Shown here: positions 51,725-59,822 of the stretch, piece by piece | Numbering within the stretch: position 1 is the first letter of the stretch | How the letters are laid out: each line of letters starts with the position of its first letter | Assembly: GCF_048007035.1 (NCBI RefSeq) | Contig: NZ_CP180355.1 | Span: forward strand, 2,790,001 to 2,854,000 | Length of the DNA stretch: 64,000 nt | Source: Imperialibacter sp963977595 | Lineage (GTDB): Bacteria > Bacteroidota > Bacteroidia > Cytophagales > Cyclobacteriaceae | Direction of reading: 5' to 3' | The notes under the pieces: generated by a model | Told to the model about the DNA's origin: nothing | Seen by the model: the letters and a program-made list of their open reading frames with translations, nothing else | Databases searched by the model: none | Made by a program: the position numbers and the translations under genes

Positions 51725-51744
51725 TGGGTGTGTCTTCACACCCA
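51725..51744. terminator. TCTT-loop hairpin between convergent genes
   Basis: TGGGTGTG (51725-51732), loop TCTT (51733-51736), CACACCCA (51737-51744): perfect 8-bp stem between the giant gene and the convergent gene at 51750. It is the best-paired copy of the family and a likely two-way terminator. Confidence 0.6.
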
Positions 51745-51749
51745 GCCTC

Positions 51750-52223
51750 TCAATCAATCAGCTTCAATACTCTTTTGGCCTTGTAGTCCTCGTCCCTCAC
51801 AGGCTCTACAATGATTACGTCTCCAGGCTTTGCCCCCGAAAGCACCTTAGAAATGGACACTTCATACACGGGATTTTGGAAGAATGCATTGTACATGACA
51901 ATCTCCCCTCTTCGCAGATAAGCCCTGAATGGAATGTTTTCCTGCTCGGGGCTTCCAGGCTTTCCCCTCACAAGCGATATTAACCCCCAACTTTTTGTGT
52001 CCAGCAGCGCCACATCAAACGATACACCATTGAGCAGCAGGCAGTCCACATGGATATTGGTGTGCCTGCCCACCTCATTGCGCACAAACTCATTGTCCTG
52101 TATGATCTTATCCCTCCTTTCTTTTAGCTGTTCTTTCGATAGCAACAATAGTGGATTGACCGCCTGGGCCTGCACGGCTCCGATCTGCAGCGTCAAAAGA
52201 ATGCACAGAAGTAATTTCAACAT
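51750..52223 (-). CDS. Secreted hypothetical protein
   Basis: Start at ATG 52223 gives a signal peptide (MLKLLLCILLTLQIGAVQAQ); longer frames upstream lack one. 157 residues. Mature part: helix (KEQLKERRDKIIQDNEFV), then a beta-rich domain (VDCLLLNGVSFDVALLDTKS, GEIVMYNAFFQNPVYEVSIS, GDVIIVEPVRDED). No recognised family or catalytic motif. It diverges from the membrane-tethered winged-helix regulator at 52351 over 127 bp, so it may be its target. Confidence 0.65.
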   Translation of the reverse strand: MLKLLLCILLTLQIGAVQAQAVNPLLLLSKEQLKERRDKIIQDNEFVRNEVGRHTNIHVDCLLLNGVSFDVALLDTKSWGLISLVRGKPGSPEQENIPFRAYLRRGEIVMYNAFFQNPVYEVSISKVLSGAKPGDVIIVEPVRDEDYKAKRVLKLID

Positions 52224-52350
52224 CTCGTTGGCTGTTAGTTTGCCCAAAACTAGGTACCAGCCCGTCCGGCAATAGTAAATCAATTGTAAAAAGAATGTAA
52301 ACAGCTGTAAAAGCTGAACATAGCTTCGAGCAAAGCCGTACCTTTAAGAC

Positions 52351-53214
52351 ATGAAGACCATTTTGGCAGGGACGTGTTTGGCAATTGGCCTCCTGGCTGC
52401 AGTTCTCCTTCTCACAGGCAGCGACTCGCCACCTATGGCTGGCGAAAAGGCGGAAATAGCCATGCGCAATGTTGGCTATAGAGTGCTATTGGCGGCAGGA
52501 GATTCGTCATCAAGGGTACTTCCCGTGACAAAAGTTGATAATAACATCTACTTGATCCGGTTCGAAAACCCTTTGACATTCACCACCGACACACTGGTAA
52601 AGGTCATCCACGAGGCACTTGCTCCCGGCATTAGCGCCAAAATTATACCAAGCGCCTATGTGGTGAACGTGATGGAGTGCACTGGCAATTTGGTTGTGTA
52701 CAGTTACCAAATGGCCGGTACGGAGGAAAACACCCTGGTACCTTGTAAGGGCAGAGACCAGCCGGTGGGTTGCTATGCGATCAAAATTACCTTCGAACGA
52801 TCCACTCTCCTTGCTGGTGGAAAATGGAAGCTGGGTGGCTTGGCCCTTACCTGCCTGGCGCTGGCCGGGTTTATTTATTTAAGAAAGGCTCCCACTGCAC
52901 AGAATGAACAAAAGCCGTCGGCCACACTTTCGATTGGGCAGTTTGCCTTTGACCTGCACAACGGCATACTGAAGCACAAAAACGAAATCATCGACCTTAC
53001 GGCAAAAGAGGCAAAGATTCTGACACTCTTCGCCAAACAGCCTAACATGGTGCTGGAAAGGGACAAACTCATGAAAGAAGTGTGGGAAGATGAAGGCGTT
53101 ATTGTAGGCCGCAGCCTGGATATGTTTGTGTCGAAGCTTCGTAAAAAGCTGCAAGCAGACCCTAACCTTAAAATCAGTAACGTGCACGGCAAGGGGTACA
53201 AGCTGGAGGTGTAG
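52351..53214 (+). CDS. Membrane-tethered winged-helix regulator with periplasmic sensor domain
   Basis: 287 residues. First transmembrane helix about 4-21 (ILAGTCLAIGLLAAVLLL), then a ~135-residue extracytoplasmic domain (IAMRNVGYRVLLAAGD, TTDTLVKVIHEAL) with two cysteines around ECTGN/LVPCKG, a second helix about 160-176 (LGGLALTCLALAGFIYL) and a cytoplasmic OmpR/PhoB-type winged helix (about 190-287: LTAKEAKILTLFAKQPN, LMKEVWEDEGVIVGRSLDMF, VSKLRKKLQ, VHGKGYKLEV). Unlike ToxR/CadC, where the DNA-binding part is N-terminal, here it is C-terminal. It would link a periplasmic cue directly to transcription. Confidence 0.85.
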   Translation: MKTILAGTCLAIGLLAAVLLLTGSDSPPMAGEKAEIAMRNVGYRVLLAAGDSSSRVLPVTKVDNNIYLIRFENPLTFTTDTLVKVIHEALAPGISAKIIPSAYVVNVMECTGNLVVYSYQMAGTEENTLVPCKGRDQPVGCYAIKITFERSTLLAGGKWKLGGLALTCLALAGFIYLRKAPTAQNEQKPSATLSIGQFAFDLHNGILKHKNEIIDLTAKEAKILTLFAKQPNMVLERDKLMKEVWEDEGVIVGRSLDMFVSKLRKKLQADPNLKISNVHGKGYKLEV

Positions 53215-53235
53215 AAAGCCCCTGAAGCCAAAGAA

Positions 53236-54048
53236 TCAATCTATTTTGTCAATGAGAGTAAGTCTGATTTGAGACCCATCAATATTCACATAGTTGAATT
53301 CAAGAAAACCAACATCCTCGTTAAAAATTGAAGTTAGTTTAGTTTCTCCCAACCTGCTCTTTGCTGTCGATACAGTCTCAAAGCAAAGTAGATTGCCCCA
53401 TTTGCTGCTTCGCACTTCGCTGTCAGCAACTTCGTATGTATACTCATTTGTAATGTCCCCTTCCCATTTCAGCCACCTCTCATCGCCCCAATGATCCCCA
53501 ATTCCTAGCTTCCAGTTCCATGTGTTCCCTATTTCCAAAGGGAATTTTACATAGGGAAACGGGTTGATTTCCAGGACCTTAAAAAGGTCGTCTCTGGGAG
53601 GGTGCACCCAAAGGTTGGCTTCATTTTCAATAGCGCCGGAAATAGAAAAGGTTGTTTGAGGGGTAAGCTGGTAGGATATAACTGTTTGCTTGTACTCAGG
53701 TCTGTCGTTCTGCCCTGGAAGTGCCTTGATGATGATATTCGTTATTGTGGCCTGGTCCGATGAATCAGGAGAAACAAACTCCCATCCGTCGGCAGTAGTC
53801 TTGTAGCGCAGTTCCCTGCCCGATGGACTAATGTACAAGTAGGAATAAATGAATTCTGTACCTACCCTGAAAATCTTATTGTTAAGGTTATACCGATTTT
53901 CGTCCATTACTGAAGAATCGAACCGCTCTACAACAATGCCATCATACTCATCAACAAGCGTGTAATTGGGGCCATCGCTACGCACTTGTTGCCTTTGATG
54001 GCAGGCAGCAGGAAGAATAAACAGAACTAACAAAAGGGAAAACTTCAC
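53236..54048 (-). CDS. Hypothetical lipoprotein
   Basis: 270 residues. Lipobox after a short signal helix (FSLLLVLFILPAACHQ, Cys at residue 16). Mature part is beta-rich (YTLVDEYDGIVVERFDSSVM, GTEFIYSYLYISPSGRELRY, WVHPPRDDLFKVLEINPFPY, GNTWNWKLGIGDHWGDERWL, FNEDVGFLEFNYVNIDGSQI). The pattern, a long barrel-like sheet with aromatic GNTWxW turn, is similar to generic periplasmic lipoproteins of Cytophagales. I do not recognise a specific family. It lies between the wHTH gene and the ABC exporter; no operon link is clear. Confidence 0.65.
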   Translation of the reverse strand: MKFSLLLVLFILPAACHQRQQVRSDGPNYTLVDEYDGIVVERFDSSVMDENRYNLNNKIFRVGTEFIYSYLYISPSGRELRYKTTADGWEFVSPDSSDQATITNIIIKALPGQNDRPEYKQTVISYQLTPQTTFSISGAIENEANLWVHPPRDDLFKVLEINPFPYVKFPLEIGNTWNWKLGIGDHWGDERWLKWEGDITNEYTYEVADSEVRSSKWGNLLCFETVSTAKSRLGETKLTSIFNEDVGFLEFNYVNIDGSQIRLTLIDKID

Positions 54049-54133
54049 TTTATATGCTTTAGCTAATAAAGTACACCATTATCAGCCAAATATCACATAA
54101 AATTTAAGGCTTCTTATATCAGCTGGGGCAACC

Positions 54134-55921
54134 CTACCCCTCACTCTCTTCTGTCTGCAACTGCTTTTCGTAAAGCTCTTTGTAAATGCCGCCCTGAGCC
54201 AGCAGCGATTCGTGGACACCGTACTCTTTGATCTCGCCATCGTCCAGCACAATGATCTTGTTGGCCAGCTTGGCCGAAGATACACGGTGTGAGATAATGA
54301 TCGTCGTGCGATTTTGCATGATGCGCTTCATCGCCTGTAGAATCGAATTCTCTGTTTTTGTGTCTACAGCCGAAAGAGAATCGTCGAGAATAAGGATTTG
54401 CGGGTTTCGCACAATGGCCCTGGCAATAGACAACCTTTGCTTCTGCCCACCTGACAGGGTAATGCCCCGCTCTCCAATTTTGGTCTCAAACCCAGCCGGG
54501 AATCCCTTTATGTTTTCGAGAAGGTCAGCATCTTCGGCAGCTTTCACTATTTGATCCCTGTCGTGGTCATTGCCGCCAAAGGCAATGTTGTTAGCCAATG
54601 TGTCCGAAAAGAGAAATACATCCTGCGGCACATAGCCTATCTGCCCACGCAAATGCTGAACATTGTAGGCTCTTATGTCGTGACCATCCACTTTTATTTG
54701 CCCCTGATTCACATCGTACATGCGGCAAATGAGGTTGGCAATGGTCGACTTGCCCGACCCTGTGGTGCCAATCACGGCCAAAGAGTCGCCGGGATCCACT
54801 GTAAATGAAACATGGCTCAAAGCCTTGATGCCTGAATCGGGGTATACAAACGACACATCTTCGAACTTAATCGCTCCCTTGATTTCTTGCTTTACATTGA
54901 GTGTCGAAACAATTTCTGTCTTTGTATCCAGAAATTCGTTGATCCGCTTTTGAGAGGCCGCTGCCCGCTGGATGATACTGGTAATCCAGCCCAAGGAAGT
55001 CACCGGCCAGGTAAGCATGTTTACGTAAATAATAAATTCAGCGATGATACCTGTGGTGATCGCTCCCGCCATCACTTCAATCGATCCAATATAAACAGTG
55101 AGAATTGTACTGAGGCCGATCAGGAACATGATGAGAGGAAAGAACAGCGCATTGACGAAGGTGAGCTGCAGCGATTTGTCTTTGTACTCATTGCTCTCCT
55201 TGTTGAACTTATCATCAAAGTCGTGCTCCCTCACGAACGACTTAATCACTCTTATGCCAGAGAAAGCCTCCTGCACAAAAGTTGAAAGATTGGAAAGACT
55301 CCTTTGAATCTCTTCCGAACGCTTGTTGATGATGTTGTTAACAAAGTAGATGCTGACCGACAACACCGGCAAGGGCAACAGAGAATAAAGTGTCAACTTC
55401 GGGTTGATGCTGAACATGAATGGAATCACCATAAAAAACAGGGTGAACAGCGTGATTCCATACATGATGGCGGGGCCAATATACATGCGCACTTTGCTCA
55501 CATCCTCAGAGATTCTTGCCATCAGATCCCCAGTATTATTGCGGCGGTAGAAGCTAAGTGGCAGCGTCTGATAATGCGCATAAATCTCGTTCTTCATGTC
55601 ATACTCTATCAGGCGTGACATCACAATAATTGTCTGCCTCATGAAAAACAAAAACACACCCCGAAGCAGCGCCATCAGCAGAATAAAAAAACCATAAATG
55701 AAGATGCTGGATGTGAACAAGTCATAAGTTTCCGACTGTAGCTCAAGGCCCTGAAAGGCACTATGCAGGCTGATTCCCCGCTGCACAATATCAAATGCCT
55801 GCCTTACCAGATAGGCGGGAATAATGGCAAACACATTGGAAATTATAATGAACAAAGTACCCAGAATCAGGTGGTACTTATATTTGAGGAGATACTTATT
55901 TATTGCTGCTAGATCTTTCAC
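54134..55921 (-). CDS. ABC exporter, fused permease/ATPase (MsbA-like)
   Basis: 595 residues from a GTG start at 55921. Six-helix ABC type I membrane domain (about 17-310; coupling regions include YDMKNEIYAHYQTLPLSFYR and EEIQRSLSNLSTFVQEAFSG). Nucleotide-binding domain about 345-585: Walker A VIGTTGSGKST (near 387), Q-loop GYVPQDVFLFSDTL, signature LSGGQKQR, Walker B ILILDDSLSAVD, His switch IISHR. Such half-transporters form homodimers or heterodimers and export lipids, peptides or drugs. No partner half-transporter is adjacent, so a homodimer is likely. The substrate is unknown. Confidence 0.94.
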   Translation of the reverse strand: MKDLAAINKYLLKYKYHLILGTLFIIISNVFAIIPAYLVRQAFDIVQRGISLHSAFQGLELQSETYDLFTSSIFIYGFFILLMALLRGVFLFFMRQTIIVMSRLIEYDMKNEIYAHYQTLPLSFYRRNNTGDLMARISEDVSKVRMYIGPAIMYGITLFTLFFMVIPFMFSINPKLTLYSLLPLPVLSVSIYFVNNIINKRSEEIQRSLSNLSTFVQEAFSGIRVIKSFVREHDFDDKFNKESNEYKDKSLQLTFVNALFFPLIMFLIGLSTILTVYIGSIEVMAGAITTGIIAEFIIYVNMLTWPVTSLGWITSIIQRAAASQKRINEFLDTKTEIVSTLNVKQEIKGAIKFEDVSFVYPDSGIKALSHVSFTVDPGDSLAVIGTTGSGKSTIANLICRMYDVNQGQIKVDGHDIRAYNVQHLRGQIGYVPQDVFLFSDTLANNIAFGGNDHDRDQIVKAAEDADLLENIKGFPAGFETKIGERGITLSGGQKQRLSIARAIVRNPQILILDDSLSAVDTKTENSILQAMKRIMQNRTTIIISHRVSSAKLANKIIVLDDGEIKEYGVHESLLAQGGIYKELYEKQLQTEESEG

Positions 55922-55973
55922 TGAATCTTAAAACGAGACTTTGGGTAAATGGTTCATTGGCCTGGCGAATACC

Positions 55974-56005
55974 TTGGTTCGCAACCTAAAAAAAACGTAG
56001 CTTTG
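55974..56005 (+). promoter_or_regulatory. Candidate promoter of leucine dehydrogenase gene
   Basis: TAGCTTTG (55998-56005) fits the -7 box TANNTTTG, with TTGG (55974-55977) 20 bp upstream near the -33 TTTG position. It lies in the 174-bp gap divergent to the ABC gene. Leader would be about 85 nt. Confidence 0.4.
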
Positions 56006-56095
56006 TGGCTACAAACGCAATTCCGACATTTCTTGTCAAAAGTAGGGAAAGCTTTGAACCCAAATAACAACATGTGACCTTATTTTATCTTCGTG

Positions 56096-57196
56096 ATGAT
56101 CGAAACTTCAGAATTGAAAACCACCGGCATGGGTATTTTCAACCAGCTGTCGGAGTTGGAGCATGAGCAGGTGGTATTTTGCCACGACAAGGCAACTGGC
56201 TTAAAAGCCATAGTTGCTATTCACAACACAGTTTTGGGGCCTGCTGTTGGCGGCACCCGTATGTGGAATTACGCTTCGGAGGAGGACGCCCTTAATGACG
56301 CCCTGCGTTTGTCGAGGGGAATGACATTTAAGTCAGCCATTGCAGGCCTTAATATTGGTGGCGGAAAAGCAGTGATTATTGGCGATGCCAAAAAAATAAA
56401 AAACGAGGTGCTGATGCGCCGCTTTGGCAAGTTCGTGCATGGGCTGGGCGGCCGTTACTGGACGGCGGAAGATGTCAATATGTCTACCCGTGACATGGAA
56501 TATATCAGAATGGAAACTCCCTACGTAACCGGTGTGCCGGAGTCGATGGGTGGTGGAGGTGATCCCTCTCCGGTTACGGCCTTTGGTGTATTCATGGGCA
56601 TGAAGGCAACGGCCAAAAAAGTATATGGCAGCGACTCTTTGAAGGGGAAAAAGGTTGCAGTACAGGGAGCAGGCCATGTGGCGACCTACCTCATGGAGCA
56701 TCTCGCCAAAGAAGGTGCAAAAATATTTGTATGCGACTTTCATGAAGAGAAGCTCAAGCATGCCGCCGACAGTTTCGGAGCCACAGTGGTGCCTGTCGAC
56801 GACATTTACGACCTGGACGTTGACATCTATTCACCCTGTGCCTTAGGCGCTACGATAAATGACGACACAATCGGTCGGTTGAAATGTGCCATGATTGCGG
56901 GCGGTGCCAATAATCAACTGGCGGAAGAGCTAAAGCATGGCAGAAAGCTGATTGAAAAAGGAATCCTGTACGCACCTGACTTTCTTATCAATGGCGGCGG
57001 CATTACTAATGTGTATTACGAGCAAATAGGCAACTATAACAGGGAAGTGGTGTATCAGCAGACCGAAAGAATATACGAAACAACCCTTAGGGTATTTGAT
57101 CTGGCAGAGAAAAAAGGCATTACGCCTCAGGAATCAGCCATGGAAATAGCCATTAACAGGATCAATGATATTGGTAAGATCAAGTTATCTTACTAG
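56096..57196 (+). CDS. Leucine/valine dehydrogenase (Glu/Leu/Phe/Val family)
   Basis: 366 residues from ATG 56096 (GTG three bases upstream is an alternative). N-terminal catalytic domain with GPAVGGTRMWNY and LNIGGGKAVIIGDAKK (catalytic Lys in GGGK, about residue 91), RYWTAEDVNMS and the catalytic Asp region TRDMEYI. Rossmann domain with VAVQGAGHVATYLMEHL (about 185-201) and CALGATIND, AGGANNQLAE. These features fit NAD-dependent branched-chain amino acid dehydrogenases, which deaminate leucine, valine or isoleucine to keto acids. It is followed after 47 bp by nusB. Confidence 0.93.
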   Translation: MIETSELKTTGMGIFNQLSELEHEQVVFCHDKATGLKAIVAIHNTVLGPAVGGTRMWNYASEEDALNDALRLSRGMTFKSAIAGLNIGGGKAVIIGDAKKIKNEVLMRRFGKFVHGLGGRYWTAEDVNMSTRDMEYIRMETPYVTGVPESMGGGGDPSPVTAFGVFMGMKATAKKVYGSDSLKGKKVAVQGAGHVATYLMEHLAKEGAKIFVCDFHEEKLKHAADSFGATVVPVDDIYDLDVDIYSPCALGATINDDTIGRLKCAMIAGGANNQLAEELKHGRKLIEKGILYAPDFLINGGGITNVYYEQIGNYNREVVYQQTERIYETTLRVFDLAEKKGITPQESAMEIAINRINDIGKIKLSY

Positions 57197-57243
57197 CTTA
57201 ATAGAAATTAAAATAAAACTTTTCGTTCTTTTTTTATTGGGAA

Positions 57244-58422
57244 ATGCTAAACAGAAGAACCCTTCGGATCAAAGCCGTGCAATCATATTTTGCTCTTGAG
57301 CAAAGTATCATCTCCGACTTTGAAATCGCCAATCAACAAATCGCTGATTACTTTCGGCCTGATTTGAATAGTATGGAGCCTCAGGACGCCAAACTTCTCA
57401 AGAAGAAAGGAAAGATAGCGCAAACTTGCTTCGCCGAGCAGCATAAGAATGATACCATTCAATATCCTGCTGAGGCGGATGATGAGATGAAGAAATCTGT
57501 GGCAGACGCTGTCACCTACTTCAGAAATCAGGTCAAAAAGGACAAGGAAGCTTTTCAGAGCCGCATGCTTAAAGACGTTGATAGCATCCACGACTCTTAC
57601 TATCTGGCACTGATGTTACCTGCGGAGTTTGCACTGCATGTATCGAAGGAAAAAAGAAAGCAATTGGGCAATCTGTCGTCGGAAAAAATTGTTGTGGCCA
57701 ATGACTACAACCTGGCCGACAATAAGGTTGTTCAGGCCCTTCTTGATTTTGAACCGTTGCAGCAGCAGCTTGGCCAACGGTCGCTCAGCTGGTCAGCTTA
57801 CAGAGACGACACAAGCACCTGGTACAAGGACATTCTGAAAGCGGACGAGGCTTACAAAGCCTATCAGCTACTTTCAAATCCAACGCTGGAGCAGGACAAA
57901 GAAATCGTTTTGCACATTATCAAAAAGCTGTTTTTCAAACACCCAACCATTCAAACCTTCATGGAAGAGAAGGACTTGTATTGGGAAGAAAACAGCGGCA
58001 TTGTGAAAAGCCTGGCGGTGAAAACAATCAAGGCGTTTCAAGGGCAGGGAGAGCCTTTCCAACTGCTGGAGCTTTCTGCCAACCTGGAAGACGACCTTGA
58101 CTATTTTCGTGACCTGTTTAAAATAACATTTGCCAATAATGAAGAGTATGAGGCCATTGTTGCTGAGAAATCAAAAAACTGGGAAATCGATAGAATTGCA
58201 CTTATCGATAAGGTGATTTTGAAAATGGCTATCGCAGAAATGGTTCATTTTCCTTCAATACCGGTAAAAGTGACGATAAATGAGTTTATTGAGATATCAA
58301 AAAACTATAGTACGCCCAAGAGCAAGCAGTTCGTCAACGGATTATTAGATGTATTGGCCAACGATTTGGCTGCGAAAGGCGTTATAAAGAAAAGTGGAAG
58401 AGGATTAATTGATAACAAATAG
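57244..58422 (+). CDS. nusB: Transcription antitermination factor NusB (long Bacteroidota form)
   Basis: 392 residues, much longer than the ~140-residue proteobacterial NusB, as is usual in Bacteroidota. It starts with MLNRRTLRIKAVQSYFALEQ, the start of the NusB fold's first helix, then a long helical insertion (about 30-240). The C-terminal ~150 residues contain the conserved core (EKSKNWEIDRIALIDKVILK, AIAEMVHFPSIPVKVTINEF, IEISKNYSTPKSKQFVNGLL). It binds BoxA RNA with NusE to prevent early termination in rRNA operons. It leads a run of housekeeping genes. Confidence 0.93.
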   Translation: MLNRRTLRIKAVQSYFALEQSIISDFEIANQQIADYFRPDLNSMEPQDAKLLKKKGKIAQTCFAEQHKNDTIQYPAEADDEMKKSVADAVTYFRNQVKKDKEAFQSRMLKDVDSIHDSYYLALMLPAEFALHVSKEKRKQLGNLSSEKIVVANDYNLADNKVVQALLDFEPLQQQLGQRSLSWSAYRDDTSTWYKDILKADEAYKAYQLLSNPTLEQDKEIVLHIIKKLFFKHPTIQTFMEEKDLYWEENSGIVKSLAVKTIKAFQGQGEPFQLLELSANLEDDLDYFRDLFKITFANNEEYEAIVAEKSKNWEIDRIALIDKVILKMAIAEMVHFPSIPVKVTINEFIEISKNYSTPKSKQFVNGLLDVLANDLAAKGVIKKSGRGLIDNK

Positions 58423-58431
58423 AAATATACT

Positions 58432-58728
58432 ATGAGCAGGACTACTGGTACCTTAATAGCATTTTTGGCTGGAGCCGCCACAGGAGCGGTGCTAGGTATT
58501 TTATATGCTCCCGATAAGGGAACAAACACGAGGGACAAGCTTTCCTTCCAGCTCGACAAGTACAAAGGTAGACTTCAGGAGTTGATTGATGAGCTGATGG
58601 AGAGCAAAGGCCTGGTGGAGAGCGAAGCGAAATCCGAAGGAGAAAGGATCATCAACGACGCTAAGGAAAAAGCAGAAAGACTGCTTGACGATGTGGATGA
58701 GCTCATCGGTCAGATCAGAAAAAAATAG
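58432..58728 (+). CDS. YtxH-domain membrane-anchored small protein
   Basis: 98 residues. One transmembrane helix (IAFLAGAATGAVLGILYAPDKG, about 8-29) with the glycine-rich GAATGAVLGILYAP motif of YtxH-like proteins, then a charged helical tail (RDKLSFQLDKYKGRLQELID, AERLLDDVDELIGQIRKK). YtxH-type proteins are small and often stress-linked, with unknown mechanism. 9 bp after nusB, so co-transcribed. Confidence 0.8.
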   Translation: MSRTTGTLIAFLAGAATGAVLGILYAPDKGTNTRDKLSFQLDKYKGRLQELIDELMESKGLVESEAKSEGERIINDAKEKAERLLDDVDELIGQIRKK

Positions 58729-58835
58729 TACGACCCGGGAAAGTTTGGTTAAATTCTCCTCTGCAAAGGGCTTTTTGCCTTTCGTGTAATAGGGAATCTT
58801 TAACCTGCCCATTCCGTTTTATTCATTGTTTATAC

Positions 58836-58843
58836 TAAATTTG
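58836..58843 (+). promoter_or_regulatory. -7 promoter box of DUF1573 gene
   Basis: TAAATTTG fits TANNTTTG, 44 bp upstream of the ATG at 58888, in the 159-bp gap after the ytxH-like gene. The -33 element is weak. Confidence 0.4.
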
Positions 58844-58887
58844 AAGTTCCTAACAGAATTTTACTAACCCTTCAAAATACCATAGTC

Positions 58888-59451
58888 ATGAAGAAGTCAG
58901 TAGTTAACGTATTAGTTTTTGGAGCATTAGTGGCAGTAGGATTTAGCTGCTCAAATGCCGAAATGGAAGGCCGTCTGGCCAGATTGGAAGGTCGTGTGGC
59001 AGAATTGGAAGCCGGCAAAGCCAGAAGCGGACCAGCCTCCTCGGCAGCTACAGCCAGCCCTACCATTCAGCAAACTGCGCTTGAAGAAGAAGTGCCATCA
59101 GGGCCGGCACCAGTTTTCACATGGGCCGAAGAGACCCATGATTTTGGCACGATCACAGAAGGTGAGATCGCCGAACACGTGTTCAAATTCACTAACACTG
59201 GTGAAGCACCTTTGATTATCTCAAACGCTTCAGCTTCTTGCGGCTGCACCGTGCCAGTTTGGCCTAAAGAGCCTATTCCAGTGGGTGGAACAGGCGAAAT
59301 ACAGGTCAAATTCAACAGTAGCAACAAGCCAGGTGTGCAGAACAAAACTGTCAGCATCACAGCCAACACCAACCCCAAGTTATCACGTTTGAACATCAAA
59401 GCGGTGGTTTCTCCTAAGGCTGGTGCAGCAGATGGCCCGGTCAAAAAATAA
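58888..59451 (+). CDS. DUF1573-domain lipoprotein
   Basis: 187 residues. Lipobox Cys at about residue 21 (GALVAVGFSCSN), a coiled-coil linker (EMEGRLARLEGRVAELEAG), then a DUF1573 Ig-like domain (about 80-180: EETHDFGTITEGEIAEHVFK, SASCGCTVPVWPKEPIPVGG, VKFNSSNKPGVQNKTVSITA). The FGTI and CGC residues are typical for the family. Function unknown, but it is very common in Bacteroidota next to yajC, as here (24 bp away). Confidence 0.9.
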   Translation: MKKSVVNVLVFGALVAVGFSCSNAEMEGRLARLEGRVAELEAGKARSGPASSAATASPTIQQTALEEEVPSGPAPVFTWAEETHDFGTITEGEIAEHVFKFTNTGEAPLIISNASASCGCTVPVWPKEPIPVGGTGEIQVKFNSSNKPGVQNKTVSITANTNPKLSRLNIKAVVSPKAGAADGPVKK

Positions 59452-59475
59452 TTATACCTAAACAATCACATAAGA

Positions 59476-59796
59476 ATGCATTTGATTTTAGCACAGGCAA
59501 GTTCAGGTGGGGGCTACATGCAGTTTGTTATGCTGGGTGGCATGATCCTGATATTTTGGCTTTTTTTCATCAGGCCTCAACAAAAAAAGCAGAAAGAGCA
59601 ACGCAAGTTTATTGATGAAATAAAGAAAGGCGACACTGTTGTAACCACCGGGGGAATCCACGGGAAGATTGCTGCAGTGGAAGACGACACGGTTGTTCTT
59701 GAGGTTGACAAGGGGCTGAAAATTAAATTCGAAAAGGCTGCTATTTCGCTGGATGCCAGCAAAAAATATGCGACGCCGACAGCAGCAGCCTCATAA
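59476..59796 (+). CDS. yajC: Sec translocon accessory subunit YajC
   Basis: 106 residues. One transmembrane helix (YMQFVMLGGMILIFWLFFIR, about 14-33), then QQKKQKEQRKFIDEIKKGDT, VVTTGGIHGKIAAVEDDTVV and LEVDKGLKIKFEKAAISLDA, the full YajC pattern. It associates with SecDF in protein export. It shares an operon-like run with the DUF1573 gene and ybbR-like gene. Confidence 0.95.
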   Translation: MHLILAQASSGGGYMQFVMLGGMILIFWLFFIRPQQKKQKEQRKFIDEIKKGDTVVTTGGIHGKIAAVEDDTVVLEVDKGLKIKFEKAAISLDASKKYATPTAAAS

Positions 59797-59822
59797 GGAA
59801 ACCTCAAATATTGCCTGCTAGA

